Source: Prevotella sp. UBA2850
GTDB lineage: Bacteria; Bacteroidota; Bacteroidia; Bacteroidales; Bacteroidaceae
DNA length: 31,398 nucleotides
Assembly (NCBI GenBank): GCA_002350805.1
Contig: DEFO01000002.1
Coordinates: 612-32,009, forward strand
Reading direction: 5' to 3'
The translations under genes and the position numbers were made by a program. Shown here piece after piece: positions 15,439 through 22,881 of the stretch (its first letter is position 1; the number at the start of each line of letters is the position of its first letter). A model generated the notes under the pieces. That model saw only the letters and a program-made list of their open reading frames with translations, was not told the DNA's origin and searched no databases.

Positions 15439-16356
15439 TTACTCAATCATCTCAATATCGTACGGCGTCTCCTGGTAAACGTAATAGTTGATCCAGTTGC
15501 TGTAGAACAAATTAGCATGAGCTCGCCACGACACCAGCGGACCATCTTCCGGACAGTCGTTACGATAGTAGTTCTTCGGAAGGTCCACATCGTCGCGCTT
15601 ACCCACATCCCGGCGGTACTCATTGTCGAGCGTGTTCGGCGCATATTCCAGATGGCCCGTAATGAAGAACTCTCTACCGCCCCGTGCCATGATGATGCTC
15701 ACGCCGCTCTCAGCTCCCTCGGCTATCAGCGTCAGTTCCGGGTTGGCCAGAATATCCTCTCGGTGAAGTTCGGTATGACGGCTGTGCGGCATCATGAACA
15801 CGTCGTCGAAGCCACGGAAGATGGGGAGCGTCGGCTCGAGCGTGTGCTGCTCGAAGATGCCGAACATCTTTTTGGGCAGGGGGTATTTCGGAATGCCATA
15901 GTGAAAGTAGAGTCCGGCCTGAGCCGCCCAGCAGATATAGAGCGTACTCGTGACGTGCGTCTTGGCCCAGCTGAAGATCTCTTTCATCTCGTTCCAATAG
16001 GTCACGTCCTCGAAGGCGAACTGCTCGACAGGTGCCCCCGTGATAATCATGCCATCGAACTTATGCTGGCGCAACTCCGCAAAGTCCTTATAGAACATCA
16101 TCATGTGCTCTATCGGCGTATTTTTCGGAGTGTGGCTCTGCAGTTTCATGAAACTGATTTCCAACTGCAACGGCGTGTTGGACAGCAGCCTCACCAAGTC
16201 GGTCTCTGTAGTAATCTTCAGCGGCATGAGGTTCAGCACCACAATCTTCAGCGGGCGAATGTCCTGATTGTGGGCCCGCGTGTCATCCATCACGAAGATG
16301 TTCTCTTTCTTCAGCAGGTCGATGGCCGGCAGCCGGTCGGGGAGTCTTAATGGCAT
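15439..16356 (-). CDS. metA: Homoserine O-acyltransferase (acetyl-CoA type predicted)
   Basis: This 305-residue cytoplasmic enzyme acylates L-homoserine, the first committed step of methionine synthesis. The catalytic Cys142 (YICWAAQAG) and the His235-Glu237 pair (GHLEY) are in place, as is Lys47 (LMPLK). Length is the same as in E. coli MetA. Residue 111, the known specificity switch, is Glu (GAPVEQF); Gly at this site goes with succinyl-CoA and Glu with acetyl-CoA in the characterised enzymes. It should therefore be a homoserine O-acetyltransferase even though automatic annotation usually says succinyltransferase. It is the first gene of a probable operon with the U32 gene. Two TAATTTTG boxes lie 29-46 bases upstream. 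No S-box or other riboswitch was recognised. Confidence 0.92.
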   Translation of the reverse strand: MPLRLPDRLPAIDLLKKENIFVMDDTRAHNQDIRPLKIVVLNLMPLKITTETDLVRLLSNTPLQLEISFMKLQSHTPKNTPIEHMMMFYKDFAELRQHKFDGMIITGAPVEQFAFEDVTYWNEMKEIFSWAKTHVTSTLYICWAAQAGLYFHYGIPKYPLPKKMFGIFEQHTLEPTLPIFRGFDDVFMMPHSRHTELHREDILANPELTLIAEGAESGVSIIMARGGREFFITGHLEYAPNTLDNEYRRDVGKRDDVDLPKNYYRNDCPEDGPLVSWRAHANLFYSNWINYYVYQETPYDIEMIE

Positions 16357-16384
16357 ATTTTGCTTCCTTTCTGTTACTTTTGTG

Positions 16385-16402
16385 CAAAATTACACAAAAT
16401 TA
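16385..16402 (-). promoter_or_regulatory. Two overlapping-phase -7 boxes upstream of metA
   Basis: On the minus strand TAATTTTG occurs twice (16385-16392 and 16395-16402), 10 bp apart. Both match TAnnTTTG; neither has a clear TTTG box 19-21 bp upstream. The remaining spacer up to 16638 (282 bp in all) holds no recognisable gene, only an A/T-rich stretch. Confidence 0.45.
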
Positions 16403-16638
16403 TTCAGAAAAGGAAACATACTGACTGATATTTGTGACAACTGCCAAAAGCAGTGGCCATTAGATACGTTTCCCCATTACCATCTAAAGCGGCACAAACT
16501 GACATTAATCAAGTTACAACCTATTCTTAAACATTGTTAAACGATTGATAATTTGTGTCACGTTTCTCGTTTTCATGTGTAATGCAAATAGACGACCGAA
16601 CAAGAAATCAACGTCAACAACATAAACAAAATAGCAAT

Positions 16639-17439
16639 ATGAGACAAACAACACACTTCTTGGCCACACTCCTATTCATGGTGGGACTGGCCGCAACATG
16701 CCAGGCACGGCAGAATAACGACAGACAGGTGACAACCTATGACTTTGTTGACTTCCAGCAACTTCAGGTCAGCGGAATTGTTGAGGTACACTTCACGCAG
16801 GACAAACACTACAGCATCAGTGTGGAAGAGAGCACCAATCCCGACTTAATGACTATGGTAAAGAAGAAAGGAGAGACGCTCTGCATCTGGACGGAAATCA
16901 AAAAGAAAAACATCCGATTGGACAAAGACGACAAACCCATCGTACATATCACCGCACCAAAGCTGAACGAACTGCGGCAGAGCGGTGCCACGAAAACAAC
17001 AATGTCAGGGAAATTGGAAACGGATGCACTCTCTATCTTCGCTTCGGGAGCCTGCAAATGCCAGTTTGGCAGCATTTATTGCACCGACATGGTCATCAGC
17101 AGCAGCGGGGCCTCAAGCATCAGTACCGGGATGGTGATGTGCAATTCGCTGAAAGTGAACTGCTCTGGAGCCTGTAACATCAAGACCAACGCTGAAGCAG
17201 AGGGCAATGCCACGCTGACATTCAGCGGCGCATCGAACGGTACGATCAGCTTTACGGGAAACACACTCAAGCTAGTGAACAGCGGTGCCGGCAAACTAGA
17301 CCTGCACGTTGACTGTATGCAGCTCATAGCAAGCAATAGCGGCGCTGCCAAGGTGAGCATCAGTGGCACGGCCGACAAGACCACCATCAAGGCTACAGGG
17401 GTATCGAAAATCAATACTGCCGAACTGAATAAACTTTAA
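16639..17439 (+). CDS. Exported head-GIN domain (DUF2807) protein
   Basis: This 266-residue protein has an N-terminal signal peptide (hydrophobic core LATLLFMVGLAAT). Cys22 gives an AATC lipobox-like sequence, but Thr at -1 is unusual, so ordinary signal peptidase cleavage is equally possible. The rest is a putative auto-transporter adhesin head-GIN (DUF2807) region: an imperfect beta-repeat with repeated S-G-A steps (LRQSGATKTTMSG, FASGACKCQFG, SSGASSIS, CSGACNIKT, FSGASNGT, NSGAGKLDL, NSGAAKVSI). Such proteins form a right-handed beta-solenoid on the cell surface. I took the ATG at 16639 because the 28 extra upstream residues from 16555 are polar and would bury the signal peptide. It is followed after 20 bp by the sigma factor gene, so a regulated operon is likely. 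Confidence 0.85.
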   Translation: MRQTTHFLATLLFMVGLAATCQARQNNDRQVTTYDFVDFQQLQVSGIVEVHFTQDKHYSISVEESTNPDLMTMVKKKGETLCIWTEIKKKNIRLDKDDKPIVHITAPKLNELRQSGATKTTMSGKLETDALSIFASGACKCQFGSIYCTDMVISSSGASSISTGMVMCNSLKVNCSGACNIKTNAEAEGNATLTFSGASNGTISFTGNTLKLVNSGAGKLDLHVDCMQLIASNSGAAKVSISGTADKTTIKATGVSKINTAELNKL

Positions 17440-17459
17440 TCTACCCTTCAGCAATCACC

Positions 17460-18218
17460 ATGACGCAAGAGGATTTCGAACAGGAAGTGAAGCGCGTACG
17501 GCCTATACTGGTGAGGCATGCTTACCGCTATATGCTGCAGACCGACGATGCCGAAGACATCGTGCAGGATGCCTTGCTCAAACTGTGCCTGTTGCGCCCG
17601 CAGCTGATGATGCCCATCGACACCTTTGCCTCGGTGCTTGTCAGGAACTTGTCGCTCAACCGCCTGCGTCAAAAACACCAAACAGAATCTCTCTCGGACA
17701 TCGACACGGTTGTCGACGAGCTCACTGACAGCACCGAGGACATACAGACCGAACATCTGATGCACATCGTAGAGTCGCTTCCGCCTCGCGAACAAACCAT
17801 CATCCGGCTGCACGACATGGAAGGGATGAACTTCCGTGAGATATCACTACTGACAGGCATACCCGTCACAGCACTTCGAAAGTCGGCCAGCCGCATCAGA
17901 CTGCGCATCCGACTGCGTTATTTGGCCAGCATCTCTGCCGTTGTGCTTCTATTCATTGCGGGCATCATTGGCTACAAAAACTATCAGTGGCAACAGTTCG
18001 CCCGTCAATATGAGGGCTCATACATCGTAGTAGGCGGACAACGCAACGACAATCTGAAGCAGATACGGAAAGAGATTGAACAGACTCTGACCACTGCTGA
18101 ACGCATGGAAGCAGGAATGAACAATAGCAAAATGGTACAAGAGGCAGAGACAGACGTACTGCAAAGCATCAGCGACCCTGAGGAGCGGCGCCATCTGGAA
18201 GAGCTGCTAAGAGATTGA
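17460..18218 (+). CDS. ECF-type sigma factor with C-terminal membrane helix and extracytoplasmic tail
   Basis: This 252-residue protein carries a complete small sigma factor followed by a membrane anchor. Region 2 lies at about 10-75, with YMLQTDDAEDIVQDALLKL at 24-42. Region 4 lies at about 100-152, with LPPREQTIIRLHDMEGMNFR at 107-126 and helix-turn-helix REISLLTGIPVTALRKSASR. A single strong hydrophobic segment, ASISAVVLLFIAGIIGY (156-172), follows a basic run. An 80-residue hydrophilic, helix-rich tail ends the protein. ECF factors are normally soluble and held by a separate membrane anti-sigma factor; here the tether is in the same chain. The tail resembles, from memory, small membrane proteins often encoded beside such sigma factors. 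Operon with the DUF2807 and small exported proteins. Confidence 0.85.
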   Translation: MTQEDFEQEVKRVRPILVRHAYRYMLQTDDAEDIVQDALLKLCLLRPQLMMPIDTFASVLVRNLSLNRLRQKHQTESLSDIDTVVDELTDSTEDIQTEHLMHIVESLPPREQTIIRLHDMEGMNFREISLLTGIPVTALRKSASRIRLRIRLRYLASISAVVLLFIAGIIGYKNYQWQQFARQYEGSYIVVGGQRNDNLKQIRKEIEQTLTTAERMEAGMNNSKMVQEAETDVLQSISDPEERRHLEELLRD

Positions 18219-18249
18219 ACAACAATACGACATAACAACAAACAAGAAT

Positions 18250-18654
18250 ATGAGAAAGAATATCATACGTACGGCCATCATGCTGGTGGTGTTGGTGCTG
18301 CATACCACTACCGTATGTGCACAAAACCGCATCGACCAGATGGTGAATGATTTCTCCACACTAGGCTCTTCGAAGTTCACGTCTATCGTAGAGCGCAACC
18401 CATCCACAGGAAGGGTTCAGAAAGTGGTGAAGGTACTGGAAGTGACAGGCCCGAAGGCAGCCAATTTCCGACAAGTATTCCAAAAAGAAAAAGGAAAAGG
18501 CACGTTCATCCGTCAACAAGAGGGTGAAGAGCAGACAATGACCCTCAGCTGCGAGACCTCCAAACAGGTACGCCTCTACATGCTGAAAACGGTTGGACGG
18601 ACTGTGGCCCACTCTGCGAAGGTCACCATCATTGTAAAGATGAAAAAAACATAA
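18250..18654 (+). CDS. Small exported protein (DUF5024-like)
   Basis: This 134-residue protein begins with a signal peptide (MRKNIIRTAIMLVVLVLH, cleavage near VCA-QN). The mature part starts RIDQMVNDFSTLGSSKFTSI and contains VKVLEVTG, which recalls the Bacteroidota DUF5024 family; I am moderately sure of that name. It ends in a lysine-rich tail. The function is unknown. It follows the sigma factor gene by 31 bp, so it is probably made together with it, and may be the regulated output or a sensor of an envelope signal. Confidence 0.65.
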   Translation: MRKNIIRTAIMLVVLVLHTTTVCAQNRIDQMVNDFSTLGSSKFTSIVERNPSTGRVQKVVKVLEVTGPKAANFRQVFQKEKGKGTFIRQQEGEEQTMTLSCETSKQVRLYMLKTVGRTVAHSAKVTIIVKMKKT

Positions 18655-18678
18655 TCGAACGTGCTCGATGCATTACAA

Positions 18679-18712
18679 AAACGACCATTGTCCGCTTGGG
18701 CAATGGCCGTTT
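18679..18712. terminator. Bidirectional terminator between convergent genes
   Basis: AAACG-A-CCATTG (18679-18690) pairs with CAATGG-C-CGTTT (18701-18712) with one A-C mismatch and a 10-base loop. The minus-strand tail is TTTTGTAATG. It lies between the sigma factor operon (ending 18654) and the M13 peptidase gene (ending 18732). Confidence 0.7.
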
Positions 18713-18731
18713 GCTATATTAGAAGAATGAA

Positions 18732-20759
18732 TTACCAGAGCTGCAGACGCTGGCTCTTCGGGATAAACATCTTGTCGCCTTCCTTCACGCCAAAGGCATC
18801 GTACCACATGTCGATGTGCGGCAGAGCGCCGTTGACACGCCACATGCCGAGGGCGTGGGGGTCGCTCTTGGTACGGTTGCGGATTTCAGCCTCGGTGATG
18901 TTCTGTCCCCAAACACCTGCATAAGCCAGGAAGAAGCGCTGCTCGGGTGTGAAGCCGTCGATATCGGTCAGCGGAGCATCTTTTGTGGCATTCTTGAAAG
19001 CGGTGAAGGCCACCTGCAGACCTCCATGGTCGGCCAGGTTCTCACCGAGAGTGAGGCGGCCGTTTCCATTCAGGTCGGGCAGCACCTTGATGGCAGAGAA
19101 GAAGTCGGCATACTTATCGGTACGGGCAATGAAGTTCTTGCCGTCGCTCTCGGTCCACCAGTCTTTCATGTTACCGTCTTTATCGTACTGACGGCCCTGG
19201 TCGTCGAAGCCGTGGGTCATCTCATGGCCGATAACCACGCCAATGGCTCCATAGTTGAAAGCATCGTCGGCAGTAGCATCGAAGAACGGATACTGCAGGA
19301 TGCCGGCGGGGAAGCAAATCTCGTTGGTGGTGGGGTTGTAATAAGCGTTGACGGTCTGCGGGGTCATGTGCCACTCATCTCTATCAACGCGCTTGCCAGC
19401 CTTCTCGGCAATGTGCTGCTTGAAGAAGAACTCACTACAAGCCTGTGCATTCTCGTAATACGACTTGCTGGGGTCGATGGTGAGACCGCTCATATCCTTC
19501 CACTTGTTGGGATAACCGATTTTCACATAGAAGGCGTCGAGTTTGGCGTGGGCGGCCTGCTTAGTCTCAGCACTCATCCAGTCTTGTGCATCGATGCGCT
19601 CACTAAGAGCTACTTGCAGGTTGCGAACCAACTTCTCCATACGCTCTTTCGAGGCTGCGGGGAAATGGCGCTCACAATAAATCTTGCCCAAAGCCTCTCC
19701 AAAGACGCTCTCCACCTGTGAGGTAGCCCGTTTCCAGCGCGGATGGTCTTCCTTGCGGCCCTGCATGGTACGTCCGAAGAAGTCGAAGTTGGCCTCCGAC
19801 ACCTCGTCGCTCAGATAACCGGTTGAAGAGTTGATGACATCCCACTCCATATAGGCACGCAGGGCATCGGCAGTCATGTTGGCAGTCAGTTTGTCGGCTC
19901 CATCCATGAACGAAGGCTGTCCCACAACGAGCTTCAGCACATGCTCGGGCTGCACACCGCTTGAGAAGAGCAACTGCATGATGCGCAGGTTGGGCCAGCG
20001 GCTCTCTGCCTCGTTCAGCGTCATTTTATTGTAGTTGGCGGCAGGGTCGCGCAGTTCTGTACGGCTCTTCGACACTTTTGCCAGCTCTGTCTCGAAGCGG
20101 AAAATATTCTGCATCTTCTGCTGCGCTTGCTGCTGGTTGAAACCGAAGAGGCGGAACATGCGCACGACATGCTTCTTATAGGCCTCGCGGATGGCCGTGG
20201 TGGCAGGGTCGTCGGCCACATAATAGTCTTTCTGGCCGAGGGTAAGACCCGACTGGTTGATGCTGAGGATATTGTTCTTGCTGTCTTTCTCGTCGGCTCC
20301 GAAATAGGCGCTGTATACACGTCCGAAGCCTTTCATGGCATACTTCTCCATGAGTTTCATCAGGGCAGCCTTGGTCTTGGCAGCCTCCATCTCGCGGATG
20401 AGCGGCATGACGGGCTTCACACCCTCACGGTTGCGGCGCGCAGAATCCATGGCGAGCTTATAATAGTCGCTCATCTTGCGCTCATTGGTACCTGCGGCAT
20501 ACTCTTTGGTCAGGAGATCCTTCAGGATGTTGTTGATACGTACGTTGTTGTCTTGCCCTAGCTGGTCGAAACTACCGAAACGGGCATAAGCTGCGGGCAG
20601 CGGATTGTTCTTCATCCAGCCGCCACAGGCAAACTCATAGAAGTCGTCGCCGGCCTTCACACTCTGGTTCAGGTTCTCCATTTTGATACCCGACTGCAGC
20701 TGTGCCATTCCGGCTACAGACATACTTGCAATTGCCATTGTTAAAACTAGTTTTTTCAT
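18732..20759 (-). CDS. M13-family zinc metallopeptidase (neprilysin/PepO-like)
   Basis: This 675-residue exported zinc endopeptidase has a signal peptide ending at GMA-QL (about residues 18-21). The zinc site is complete: HEMTH at 512-516 and the third ligand Glu573 in GENLADHGG. The substrate-binding NAYYNPTTNEICFPAGILQ segment lies at 471-489. The C-terminal residue is Trp675, the family's conserved end. M13 enzymes cut peptides of moderate length, usually in the periplasm or at the surface, and supply peptides for uptake. Length is normal (about 670). It lies 71 bp after the ABC-F gene in the same direction, and I saw no clear promoter between them. Confidence 0.93.
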   Translation of the reverse strand: MKKLVLTMAIASMSVAGMAQLQSGIKMENLNQSVKAGDDFYEFACGGWMKNNPLPAAYARFGSFDQLGQDNNVRINNILKDLLTKEYAAGTNERKMSDYYKLAMDSARRNREGVKPVMPLIREMEAAKTKAALMKLMEKYAMKGFGRVYSAYFGADEKDSKNNILSINQSGLTLGQKDYYVADDPATTAIREAYKKHVVRMFRLFGFNQQQAQQKMQNIFRFETELAKVSKSRTELRDPAANYNKMTLNEAESRWPNLRIMQLLFSSGVQPEHVLKLVVGQPSFMDGADKLTANMTADALRAYMEWDVINSSTGYLSDEVSEANFDFFGRTMQGRKEDHPRWKRATSQVESVFGEALGKIYCERHFPAASKERMEKLVRNLQVALSERIDAQDWMSAETKQAAHAKLDAFYVKIGYPNKWKDMSGLTIDPSKSYYENAQACSEFFFKQHIAEKAGKRVDRDEWHMTPQTVNAYYNPTTNEICFPAGILQYPFFDATADDAFNYGAIGVVIGHEMTHGFDDQGRQYDKDGNMKDWWTESDGKNFIARTDKYADFFSAIKVLPDLNGNGRLTLGENLADHGGLQVAFTAFKNATKDAPLTDIDGFTPEQRFFLAYAGVWGQNITEAEIRNRTKSDPHALGMWRVNGALPHIDMWYDAFGVKEGDKMFIPKSQRLQLW

Positions 20760-20830
20760 ATTATTATGTTTTTAAAGGGGTTTCGCACGAAAACGATGCC
20801 GAATCATTGGCCTCTATTGCAGGATAGAAA

Positions 20831-22786
20831 CTACCCCAATTGTCCTTTCAACTCCTCCAGTTCCTCAGAGAGCGTCATCCATCGCTCGCTCTCTTCATCG
20901 AGGCATCGTTTGGTAGATGTATACTCGGTGACAAGTGTCATGTCGGAGGCTTTTTCGGGCTGCATCAGCAGTTCGTCGAGTTCTCTGATGCGTTCCTCCA
21001 TCTTCTCTATTTTGCTTTCCGACTCCTTGACCGCTTTCTCTGCCCGCGAGATACGCTTCTGCATCTCCTTGCGCTCTGCATAGTTCTGCTTGGAACTCTG
21101 ATGCGATGGTGTCGCAGCGGCAGCCACCTGGTTCTCTTTATTGTTGTTTGCGGGTTGGGCTCCCAGTTGGTCGAGCGACTCTATCTTACGGTCTCGAAGG
21201 AAATCGTAGATACCACCCAGATGCTCGCGCACGCGACCGCCTCCAAACTCATAAACCTTTGTCACCAAGCCATCGAGGAATTCACGGTCATGACTGACGA
21301 TGATGGCCGTACCGTCGAAGGCGCGAATAGCTTCTTTCAGCACATCTTTCGAAGGCATGTCGAGATGATTGGTAGGCTCGTCGAGAATGAGCAGGTTGAC
21401 GGGTTCGAGCAACAGGCGGATCATGGCCAGACGGCTCCGCTCACCTCCACTCAGCACCTTGACTTTCTTCTCTGAGTTCTCTCCACCAAACATAAACGCT
21501 CCTAATATATCGTTGATTCTCAACCGGATGTCACCTTTTGCCACATGTTCTATAGTGTCGTAAACCGTGAGTGACTCGTCGAGCAATTGTGCCTGGTTTT
21601 GGGCAAAATAGCCAATCTGCACATTATGTCCTATTTTCAAAGTGCCTGTATAGGGAATCTCATCCATGATACACTTCACCAGCGTTGATTTTCCCTCACC
21701 GTTCTTACCCACAAAGGCCACTTTCTCGCCGCGGCGGATGGTCATTGTGACATGATCGAACACGGTATGACTGCCATAGTCCTTGCGCACCTCATCGCAG
21801 ATGACCGGATAGTCGCCGCTACGCAGGCAGGGAGGAAACTTCAACCGCATGGCCGACGTGTCGACCTCGTCAATCTCAATGGGTACTATTTTCTCTAATT
21901 GCTTGATTTTCTGCTGCACCTGTACTGCCTTGGTGGCCTGATAGCGGAAACGCTCGATGAAAGCCCGCATGTCGGCCATCTCTTTCTGCTGATTCTCGTA
22001 GGCTCGTATCTGCTGTTCGCGACGCTCCTTGCGAAGCACCACATACTCGTCGTACTTCACCCGATAGTCGATGATCTGCCCACAGGATATCTCGAGTGTG
22101 CGGTTGGTAACATTATTGATGAAGGCACGGTCGTGGCTGACTAAAACCACGGCATTGGCACTTTGCAAGAGGAACTGCTCGAGCCACTGGATAGACTCGA
22201 TGTCGAGATGGTTGGTAGGCTCGTCGAGCAACAGCACATCGGGCTTGCGAAGCAGTATCTTGGCCAGTTCGATACGCATGCGCCAACCACCCGAGAACTC
22301 GCTGGTAGGCCGGTCGAAATCGCTGCGCAGAAATCCAAGACCCATCAGCGTGCGCTCCAACTCGGCCTCATAATTCTCTGCCCCCATCATCATGTAGCGC
22401 TCGTGCTCCTGCGTAAACCGCTCTACCAGCGACAGATAGTCATCGCTCTCGTAGTCGGTGCGCGCTGCCAGCTCGGCATTCATGCGGTCTAGTTTGTCCT
22501 TTATTTTCCGCACATCAGCGAATGCCTTCTGCGCTTCCTCACGTACGGTGGTCTGGTCTTGCAGGTTCATCACCTGCGGCAGATATCCTATGGTCGTATC
22601 GTTCTGAACGGATACCACTCCCGATGTGGGATGTTGCATGCCGCACAGAATCTTTAATAAGGTAGACTTTCCAGCACCATTCTTGCCCACCAGGGCAATA
22701 CGGTCACGGTCGTTGACCACAAAACTGGCATCGTGGAAAAGTGGCTTTACTCCGAACTCAACGGTTAATCCTTCTACTGAAATCAT
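20831..22786 (-). CDS. ABC-F family ATPase (Uup/YheS-like)
   Basis: This 651-residue soluble protein has two ATP-binding cassettes and no membrane segment. Walker A motifs are GKNGAGKS at 34-41 and GKNGEGKS near residue 362-369. The signatures SGGWRMRIELAK and LSGGERSRLAM each precede an LLDEPTNHLD-type Walker B (LLLDEPTNHLD, LILDEPTNHLD). The linker between cassettes is charged and helical, and a long coiled coil of about 75 residues (AEKAVKESESKIEKMEERIR and onwards) ends the chain. ABC-F proteins act on the ribosome in translation or, for some, antibiotic protection; this one looks like a housekeeping Uup/YheS-type member rather than a resistance determinant. It is divergent from tex. Confidence 0.92.
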   Translation of the reverse strand: MISVEGLTVEFGVKPLFHDASFVVNDRDRIALVGKNGAGKSTLLKILCGMQHPTSGVVSVQNDTTIGYLPQVMNLQDQTTVREEAQKAFADVRKIKDKLDRMNAELAARTDYESDDYLSLVERFTQEHERYMMMGAENYEAELERTLMGLGFLRSDFDRPTSEFSGGWRMRIELAKILLRKPDVLLLDEPTNHLDIESIQWLEQFLLQSANAVVLVSHDRAFINNVTNRTLEISCGQIIDYRVKYDEYVVLRKERREQQIRAYENQQKEMADMRAFIERFRYQATKAVQVQQKIKQLEKIVPIEIDEVDTSAMRLKFPPCLRSGDYPVICDEVRKDYGSHTVFDHVTMTIRRGEKVAFVGKNGEGKSTLVKCIMDEIPYTGTLKIGHNVQIGYFAQNQAQLLDESLTVYDTIEHVAKGDIRLRINDILGAFMFGGENSEKKVKVLSGGERSRLAMIRLLLEPVNLLILDEPTNHLDMPSKDVLKEAIRAFDGTAIIVSHDREFLDGLVTKVYEFGGGRVREHLGGIYDFLRDRKIESLDQLGAQPANNNKENQVAAAATPSHQSSKQNYAERKEMQKRISRAEKAVKESESKIEKMEERIRELDELLMQPEKASDMTLVTEYTSTKRCLDEESERWMTLSEELEELKGQLG

Positions 22787-22807
22787 TACTCCTTTAAAAA
22801 TAGGTTA

Positions 22808-22855
22808 CAAAGATAGTCATTTTTTTGCACAATCTAGAAAAAATCACTATTTTTG
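22808..22855. promoter_or_regulatory. Divergent promoters of the ABC-F gene and tex
   Basis: On the plus strand TTTG (22824-22827) and TATTTTTG (22848-22855) are exactly 20 bp apart, a full consensus match for tex. On the minus strand TATCTTTG (22808-22815) is an exact -7 box for the ABC-F gene starting at 22786. The two units lie within 50 bp, so they may affect each other. Confidence 0.7.
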
Positions 22856-22881
22856 CGCTAACTAACAACATAAAAAGAAAG

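Noticed and set aside
16555..16638. 28-codon extension of the head-GIN protein
   Set aside because: It is polar, would place the signal peptide inside the chain, and lacks similarity to the family.
16403..16638. Search for a promoter and riboswitch between metA and the head-GIN gene
   Set aside because: Near matches such as TAATTTGT differ at two positions, and no SAM or other riboswitch pattern was seen.
22825..22881. Upstream start for tex at 22825
   Set aside because: The promoter -7 box lies inside this stretch, and MNIFTKHIAQALSL is the typical Tex start.
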